From REEB470 sp032117095 (GTDB taxonomy: Bacteria > Bacillota > Bacilli > Paenibacillales > YIM-B00363), in assembly GCA_032117095.1 (NCBI GenBank), contig JAULZZ010000056.1, positions 1 through 11,697 on the forward strand: a DNA stretch of 11,697 bases. The letters are read 5' to 3'. Below, piece after piece: positions 6,912-11,697 of the stretch. The position numbers and the translations under genes were made by a program. The number at the start of each line of letters is the position of its first letter. Positions within the stretch are counted from its first letter, which is position 1. The notes beneath the pieces were generated by a model, which saw only the letters and a list, made by a program, of their open reading frames with translations, made no database searches and was not told the DNA's origin.

Positions 6912-8816
6912 TCAACGTACGTCCTTGTGCGCATCATGACTCCCGAATAGAAGATGAAATTGTTGCGTGCTGCCCGTGCCAGATGCATCCTTTGGAGTGC
7001 CTTCTGTCGTACCGCCATGTAGCAACTGTTTGATTTGATCGAGGTCTAACGTCTCCCGTTCTAACAACGTCGTCGCAATCAAGTGCACTTCTTTTTCGTG
7101 TTCACGCAACACTTGTTTCCCGCGATCATAACATTCTTGGATCATATTTTGGATTTCAAGGTCTATTTCGTAGGCGATCTGGTCGGAATAGTTTTGTTCG
7201 TGCCCAATGTCGCGCCCCAAAAAAACTTGCCCTTGGTTCGTGCCAAACTGCATCGGTCCGAGTTTGCTCATCCCATATTCGGTAATCATCGAGCGTATGA
7301 TCGCAGTTGCGCGTTGGAAGTCGTTTGATGCTCCTGTGCCAATCTCACCGATAAACATTTCTTCGGCGATGCGTCCTCCGAGCAACCCGACAACTTTGTC
7401 TAACAACTCGCCTTTGGTCATCATGTAGCGATCTTCCTTCGGCAACATCATCAAATAGCCACCTGCGCGCCCGCGCGGAATAATCGTCACCTTGTGCACC
7501 ATGTCCGCATTTTCCATAAAATACCCGATAATCGTATGTCCCGCCTCGTGATATGCAATAATCCGCTTCTCCCGTTCGGATACGACGCGACTTTTCTTTT
7601 GTGTGCCTACGATGACACGATCAATCGCTTCTTCAATTTCATGCATCCCAATGCTCTTGAGGTTGCGTCGGGCGGCGATCAATGCGGCTTCATTGAGTAA
7701 ATTTTCTAAATCTGCTCCCGTAAACCCTGTCGTATATTTGGCGATCGCCGGCAAAGATACGTCTGGTTCGAGGGGCTTGTTGCGCACATGCACCTGAAGA
7801 ATCGCTTCACGTCCAACAACATCAGGACGATCGACTGTAATTTGACGGTCAAAACGACCCGGACGCAACAAAGCAGGGTCCAAAATATCCGGACGGTTCG
7901 TCGCTGCGACGATAATAATCCCTTCATTGACGCCAAACCCGTCCATCTCGACCAACAACTGATTCAGCGTCTGTTCGCGCTCATCATGCCCCCCACCAAG
8001 TCCTGCGCCACGTTGTCGTCCTACGGCATCGATCTCATCAATAAAAATGATGCAAGGCGCACTTTTCTTTGCATTTTCGAACAAGTCGCGCACACGCGAC
8101 GCCCCTACACCAACGAACATTTCGACGAAGTCCGATCCGCTGATGCTAAAAAAGGGTACGCCTGCTTCCCCTGCTACCGCCCGTGCGAGCAACGTTTTCC
8201 CTGTCCCTGGCGGACCGTTGAGCAACACGCCTTTGGGAATGCGTGCACCAACCAACGAAAATTTGCGCGGATCTTTCAAAAATTCTACGACTTCGACGAG
8301 TTCTTGCTTTTCTTCGTCTGCCCCCGCCACATCTTGGAACGTCACTTTCTTTTTCTCTTCGTTATACAATCGGGCACGGCTTTTGCCAAAGTTCATCACT
8401 TTGCCACCGCCCCCTTGGGCTTGGTTCAGTAAGAAGAAAAACAAAATAAAAATAATTACAAAAGGGACAATCGACGTCAAAAAAGAAATCCAAAAAGGCT
8501 GTCCTTCTTCGGGGTCGTGTTTTTCGGATATCTTGCTCTCTTGGATGAGGTCTAAGACGTTCTCACTCAATGGGGCGCGTGTTTCAAAGCGTGCTTTATC
8601 TGCGGGGAGGTCTTTGAACTTCCCTGAAATGGCGTAAGAAAGGCGATCTGCACGCACCGTAACCTCGGAAATTTTATTCGTAGACAAAGCCACACGAAAC
8701 TCGCTATACGTCAGCACTTTTGCCTCTTTGTTTTGCGTGCTAATCCAACTGACCACACCGACGGTTACCAATAAAACGATCACAAAAAATCCGATATTCC
8801 GGATGATTTTGTTCAT
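6912..8816 (-). CDS. ftsH: ATP-dependent zinc metalloprotease FtsH
   Basis: FtsH is a hexameric membrane-anchored AAA+ protease that extracts and degrades misfolded membrane proteins and short-lived regulators. The 634 residues are full length. In order: first membrane helix (about 8-25), an extracytoplasmic domain (26-110), second helix (about 111-131), a glycine-rich linker, Walker A GPPGTGKT (201-208), the pore-loop region FVGVG (234-238), Walker B IIFIDE (256-261), the second region of homology ATNRPDILDPALLRPGRFDR (305-324) with arginine fingers R318 and R321, and the zinc motif HEAGH (423-427) with the third ligand D499 in GASNDF. The ATG at 8816 has a very purine-rich GGGAGGGGG site upstream. 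It follows hpt by 107 nt, in which a candidate promoter lies, and is 18 nt ahead of nadA. All catalytic residues are present. Confidence 0.98.
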   Translation of the reverse strand: MNKIIRNIGFFVIVLLVTVGVVSWISTQNKEAKVLTYSEFRVALSTNKISEVTVRADRLSYAISGKFKDLPADKARFETRAPLSENVLDLIQESKISEKHDPEEGQPFWISFLTSIVPFVIIFILFFFLLNQAQGGGGKVMNFGKSRARLYNEEKKKVTFQDVAGADEEKQELVEVVEFLKDPRKFSLVGARIPKGVLLNGPPGTGKTLLARAVAGEAGVPFFSISGSDFVEMFVGVGASRVRDLFENAKKSAPCIIFIDEIDAVGRQRGAGLGGGHDEREQTLNQLLVEMDGFGVNEGIIIVAATNRPDILDPALLRPGRFDRQITVDRPDVVGREAILQVHVRNKPLEPDVSLPAIAKYTTGFTGADLENLLNEAALIAARRNLKSIGMHEIEEAIDRVIVGTQKKSRVVSEREKRIIAYHEAGHTIIGYFMENADMVHKVTIIPRGRAGGYLMMLPKEDRYMMTKGELLDKVVGLLGGRIAEEMFIGEIGTGASNDFQRATAIIRSMITEYGMSKLGPMQFGTNQGQVFLGRDIGHEQNYSDQIAYEIDLEIQNMIQECYDRGKQVLREHEKEVHLIATTLLERETLDLDQIKQLLHGGTTEGTPKDASGTGSTQQFHLLFGSHDAHKDVR

Positions 8817-8843
8817 TACGAACCCCCTCCCAAGCGTCTCTAT

Positions 8844-8873
8844 ATCGTACCATAGCCACTGCGTTCTTCACAA
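8844..8873 (-). promoter_or_regulatory. Candidate sigma-A promoter of ftsH with extended -10
   Basis: On the minus strand TTGTGA (8873-8868) and TACGAT (8849-8844) are separated by 18 nt, and the -10 element is preceded by TGG, an extended -10 signature. Each hexamer matches the consensus at four positions. Transcription would start about 20 nt upstream of the ftsH ATG, near the Shine-Dalgarno. The site lies in the 107-nt hpt-ftsH gap, where a separate ftsH promoter is plausible because Bacillus ftsH responds to stress independently of hpt. I did not find a CtsR or HrcA-type operator. Confidence 0.4.
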
Positions 8874-8923
8874 TCACATGCCCTTCGGGTGCTGTCCGTC
8901 GATTGTCGTTGTCCGTGCCGTGC

Positions 8924-9475
8924 TCAAATCGAAGGTGTCGCTTCGTAGTCGGGATGCAAGACGGCGATGTATGGCAAGTGGCGAAACGCATTGGCGTAAT
9001 CGAGTCCGTATCCGACTAAAAATTGGTTGGGCACGTGAAATCCCACATAATCCGGTTCAATCTCCACTTGGCGACGACCTTTTTTGTCTAGCAACGCCAC
9101 GATTTTGACGGAATGCGCATTGCGCCTTTCGAACACGTCGATCAAATAAGACAGCGTCAACCCCGAATCGATGATGTCTTCTACGATCAACACGTCACGC
9201 CCTTCGACGGCGATCTCCAAATCTTTGACAATTCGTGCCACACCCGATGTTTTGGTCGTATCCCCATAAGAGGAGATGCTAATAAAATCAAATACAACGG
9301 GACCCCCCAAGTGACGCACTAAATCGCTATAAAACAAAACAGCGCCTTTGAGTACACAGACGACATGCAGTGCGCGTCCCGCATAATCGTGGTTGATTTG
9401 CTCACCGAGCTGGCGTACCCGTTGTTGGATTTGCTCCGCACTAAACAATACTGACTGAATCGCTTGCTGTTGCAC
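8924..9475 (-). CDS. hpt: Hypoxanthine (guanine) phosphoribosyltransferase
   Basis: This purine salvage enzyme joins hypoxanthine or guanine to PRPP to give IMP or GMP in the cytoplasm. With the GTG start at 9475 it is 183 residues, close to the 180 of Bacillus HprT. Diagnostic features are VLKGAVLFYSDLVRHL (41-56), the SSYGDTTKTSG substrate loop (68-78), the PRPP-binding motif VEDIIDSGLTL (98-108) and the late LDKKGRR and FLVGYGLDY (152-160). The GTG is preferred over an in-frame ATG at 9505 because GGAGGG (9486-9481) sits 5 nt upstream of the GTG and the extra ten residues are not family-like. It is 60 nt downstream of tilS; the tilS-hpt pair is conserved across Bacillota, where the two proteins also interact in Bacillus (established knowledge). 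Confidence 0.96.
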   Translation of the reverse strand: MQQQAIQSVLFSAEQIQQRVRQLGEQINHDYAGRALHVVCVLKGAVLFYSDLVRHLGGPVVFDFISISSYGDTTKTSGVARIVKDLEIAVEGRDVLIVEDIIDSGLTLSYLIDVFERRNAHSVKIVALLDKKGRRQVEIEPDYVGFHVPNQFLVGYGLDYANAFRHLPYIAVLHPDYEATPSI

Positions 9476-9535
9476 AATGACCCTCCATCCTACCCACGCG
9501 CCCACCGATCACTGCGGTTCCGTGGACGGTGCGAT

Positions 9536-10990
9536 TTATTGACCCCGCAGGAAAGCAGATCCGCTATACCGCATGTGTACGATCGTCTTCGTCTCTGGGG
9601 TAATGCTGGCGTGACGCGCACGTCGCAGGGCGGGAATCCAGAGCAATGTTCCCCCATCCCATGCGACCATGGGCCACGTGTTGCGCTGGCGCAAAGGCAC
9701 TTTTGCATTGATCATCACTGCTTTTACCTTCTGTGTCCCCTGATGCGCCCACAACGCAATCCGATCTCCAGGATGACGTGTGCGAACGACGACCACTTCC
9801 CTGCACAACTGCTCCTGCGCAAAAAACGCTTCGTTGGCATCGTGTGTATGCCTACTGTGCGGCAACTCCATCGCATCCCGCAACGTCCACGCCAATTCCC
9901 CTAGCCCATACGGGAGTTGTACTTTCCCCTCTTGGTGTACGTCTAACACGATACGATACACCGCACTGTCGGGCGTCGTCGTCGGATGGTCTGTGGCGTG
10001 AAACGACACCGTATCATACTCGCGCACGCACGTGACCGTCTGACCCACCTGCCATTGCCCCGTCGTTGGATGGTCTTGTATGATGCGCTGTTGCAACGTC
10101 ACGACACACTCCCAATCGATCGCTTGCGCATCGTTTGCATAGAGATGAGTTAATAATATTTTAATCATCCGTCTTTGTAAAGCGGTGGGCTCTGCTAAAA
10201 ACTGTTGCCGCTGAAATGCGAAGGGGGGATCCCGCAGTGGCATAAGCCGTGCGAGTGCTTGCTGTGCTTGACTTTCGATGTACTCGTTTTCCGCCGCACA
10301 AATGTCGGAAAGTCGAAACAAGCTTTCGTCGACATGTGGGCGAAACTTGCGCAAATACGGCAAAATTTCTAAACGTACTGCGTTGCGAAAATATACCGTC
10401 TGCGCATTGGAAGCGTCCTCACGGAAAGGAACGTCTTGCTCCTGTGCATACTGCGCGATGCCTGCACGGGAGATGTGTAAAAATGGGCGAATAATCCGGT
10501 GGTTTTCATAAAAACGAAGTGTTCGCATGGCTGACAATCCTGCAACCCCAGTCCCTTGTAACAGACGCATAAGCACCGTTTCGACTTGGTCATCCCGATG
10601 ATGCGCCACCGCAATCGTATCGGCATCTTCCTGTTTTGCCGTCGCAAGAAGGGCAGCGTACCGTAGCGCACGGGCCGTCACTTGGACACTTTGTCGTTTG
10701 GCTGTTGCATAAACAGACGGATCGATCGTATGCACGTGACAAGGAATGCGCCACCGCTGACATACGTCGTGTACGAACTGCGCATCTTCGGGCGATTGGG
10801 GACGCAGTCCATGGTCGACATGACAAACGCGGATGTCCCATGCATACTTCGGCGCTAGGGAAGCGAACGCATGAAGCAACACCATCGAATCCATGCCTCC
10901 AGAAACGGCAATCACAACTCGCGACGCTGGAAACACAAGGCGATCTAGATGCAATTGTGCTTCAAACTGCTCTTGAAAAAATCGTGCCAC
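9536..10990 (-). CDS. tilS: tRNA(Ile)-lysidine synthetase
   Basis: TilS ligates lysine to the wobble cytidine of the CAU-anticodon isoleucine tRNA, letting it read AUA; it is essential in most bacteria. The 484 residues contain the N-terminal PP-loop ATPase signature SGGMDS (30-35), the HVDHGLR motif shortly after, AHHRDDQVETVLMRLLQGTG, and FREDASNAQTVYFRNAVRLEILP typical of this family. The C-terminal TilS domain is recognisable as VRTRHPGDRIALW followed by QKVKAVMINAKVPL and the closing WIPALRR. The ATG at 10990 has GAAGGAGA 7 nt upstream. It follows spoIIE across a 138-nt gap holding a terminator, so it is probably the first gene of its transcript, though I could not identify a confident promoter. 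Translation looks intact; stop codon TAA. Confidence 0.97.
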   Translation of the reverse strand: MARFFQEQFEAQLHLDRLVFPASRVVIAVSGGMDSMVLLHAFASLAPKYAWDIRVCHVDHGLRPQSPEDAQFVHDVCQRWRIPCHVHTIDPSVYATAKRQSVQVTARALRYAALLATAKQEDADTIAVAHHRDDQVETVLMRLLQGTGVAGLSAMRTLRFYENHRIIRPFLHISRAGIAQYAQEQDVPFREDASNAQTVYFRNAVRLEILPYLRKFRPHVDESLFRLSDICAAENEYIESQAQQALARLMPLRDPPFAFQRQQFLAEPTALQRRMIKILLTHLYANDAQAIDWECVVTLQQRIIQDHPTTGQWQVGQTVTCVREYDTVSFHATDHPTTTPDSAVYRIVLDVHQEGKVQLPYGLGELAWTLRDAMELPHSRHTHDANEAFFAQEQLCREVVVVRTRHPGDRIALWAHQGTQKVKAVMINAKVPLRQRNTWPMVAWDGGTLLWIPALRRARHASITPETKTIVHMRYSGSAFLRGQ

Positions 10991-11074
10991 CAGTGTATCT
11001 CCTTCGACGTAAAATGCGTGTATTCCTACGAATCACCTATTAAACCCATATCCACAAAGGCGTTTTATTCAGGG

Positions 11075-11092
11075 AAAAAAGGCAGAGCCTTT
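11075..11092 (-). terminator. Rho-independent terminator behind spoIIE
   Basis: On the minus strand AAAGGC-TCT-GCCTTT forms a perfect 6-bp stem (11092-11087 with 11083-11078) with a three-base loop, continuing into a run that makes six T in all, three of them in the stem. It begins 36 nt after the spoIIE stop and would end the sporulation transcript before the housekeeping tilS operon. The free T-run is short, so efficiency may be partial. Confidence 0.55.
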
Positions 11093-11128
11093 CCGCTGGA
11101 GGATATGTAATTGCAACCATGATTCGTA

Positions 11129-11697
11129 TCACGGGTAGCGTACGGGCGGAATCGCAGCCCATTGTGGCCGATACGAACCAATTTTCGCCACTACTACGGT
11201 CATATCATCGTCAATCGCCCCCGAATCGAGCTGCATCGTGCGAGCCAACAACGCTTCGGCAAACTGTTGCGGTTCGTCTGTCGTGACTTCTGCCAACAGG
11301 CGTGCCATCGCTCGCTCTTTGTTCAGCGCATGACCGAGTGCATCGTATACGCCATCGGTCATCATAATGAGTATATCGTCCGATTGTAGCGAACAGTGTA
11401 CGGGTTCAATCTCAATATCTTGAATAATGCCAATAGGCAAGTTGTGCGCTGTAATGGGGATGATTTCTTGGTGGCGTTTAATAAAACTTGGTGTCGAGCC
11501 ACTTTTCATAAATGTCGTCTGCGCATCGTATAAATTAATCATTGCCAAATCGACCGTCGCATACATGTCTTCGGGCGAACGCAACGTGAGCACTGCATTG
11601 ACCGACTTGAGTGCCAAGGACTGCTCCATCCCCGATTGCAACAGTTGTTGCAAAATCGACAAGGCCGCACTACTTTCTTCTTGTGCACGCTGTCCGT
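11129..11697 (-). CDS. spoIIE: Stage II sporulation protein E, C-terminal phosphatase domain, 5' end missing
   Basis: SpoIIE is the PP2C-type phosphatase that dephosphorylates SpoIIAA at the asymmetric septum to free sigma-F in the forespore. The window holds the last 188 codons, running off the right edge; the full protein is usually above 800 residues with ten membrane helices and an FtsZ-binding region, all outside. What is visible matches the phosphatase core closely: QRAQEESS helix, LRSPEDMYATVDLAMINLYD, KSGSTPSFIKR, HNLPIGI, the metal-site segment ILIMMTDGVYDAL and the late GAIDDDMTVVV with metal-binding aspartates, ending QWAAIPP. These line up in order with Bacillus SpoIIE as I recall it. 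Its presence is the best evidence that the host forms endospores. Confidence 0.95.
   Translation of the reverse strand, partial: GQRAQEESSAALSILQQLLQSGMEQSLALKSVNAVLTLRSPEDMYATVDLAMINLYDAQTTFMKSGSTPSFIKRHQEIIPITAHNLPIGIIQDIEIEPVHCSLQSDDILIMMTDGVYDALGHALNKERAMARLLAEVTTDEPQQFAEALLARTMQLDSGAIDDDMTVVVAKIGSYRPQWAAIPPVRYP

Noticed and set aside
7115..7130. A 10-nt match to the centre of the 23-bp repeat (TCCCGCGATC)
   Set aside because: It lies within conserved ftsH coding sequence and the match does not extend, so it is chance.
8047..8637. A 196-codon open frame on the plus strand opposite ftsH
   Set aside because: It lies wholly antisense to the conserved FtsH ATPase region, its product is low-complexity and Ser/Pro-rich, and the codon structure belongs to ftsH.
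8880..8900. Small GC-rich hairpin (CCC-TTC-GGG) between hpt and ftsH as an hpt terminator
   Set aside because: The stem is three base pairs and no T-run follows on the minus strand.

Overview
The window is 11.7 kb of bacterial chromosome with eleven genes, all on the minus strand; it is therefore described from high to low coordinates. An endospore-forming, low-to-moderate GC Bacillota is indicated. SpoIIE (sporulation phosphatase) is at the right edge, followed by the classic Bacillus-type block tilS - hpt - ftsH - ... - coaX - hslO - cysK, with strong AGGAGG-type ribosome binding sites and several GTG starts. The presence of nadA-nadB-nadC between ftsH and coaX differs from Bacillus subtilis, where the nad genes are elsewhere; from memory this arrangement is closer to Alicyclobacillus-like lineages, but that placement is inference.

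Layout. 11697-11129: 3' end of spoIIE, with a hairpin terminator behind it (about 11092-11075). 10990-8924: tilS (tRNA-Ile lysidine synthetase) and hpt (hypoxanthine phosphoribosyltransferase). 8816-6912: ftsH, with a candidate promoter of its own at 8873-8844. 6893-2634: the de novo NAD pathway, nadA and nadB closely spaced, then an interruption, then nadC. 2637-1861: coaX (type III pantothenate kinase), whose ATG overlaps the nadC TGA. 1718-834: hslO (Hsp33). 751-1: cysK, cut by the left edge. No gene-free stretch exceeds 300 bases; the longest gaps are about 140 nt (1719-1860, 3513-3654, 10991-11128).

The one segment that does not belong to the conserved scaffold lies between nadB and nadC. 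A perfect 23-bp direct repeat (3535-3557 and 4265-4287) brackets an AT-rich segment carrying one gene (4242-3655), which encodes a 195-residue predicted membrane protein with two N-terminal helices and an acidic extracytoplasmic domain. Removing one 730-bp repeat period would leave a normal 52-nt nadB-nadC gap. This is the signature of a small insertion inside a tight operon, yet it has no recombinase and no clear terminal inverted repeats.

How the genes fit together. NadB oxidises aspartate to iminoaspartate, NadA condenses it with dihydroxyacetone phosphate to quinolinate, NadC converts quinolinate to nicotinate mononucleotide, and CoaX begins CoA synthesis from pantothenate. TilS and Hpt supply decoding accuracy and purine salvage, FtsH and Hsp33 handle protein quality control, and CysK makes cysteine. 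The short spacings from ftsH to nadB and from nadC to coaX suggest cotranscription; the insertion may partly separate nadC-coaX from nadAB.
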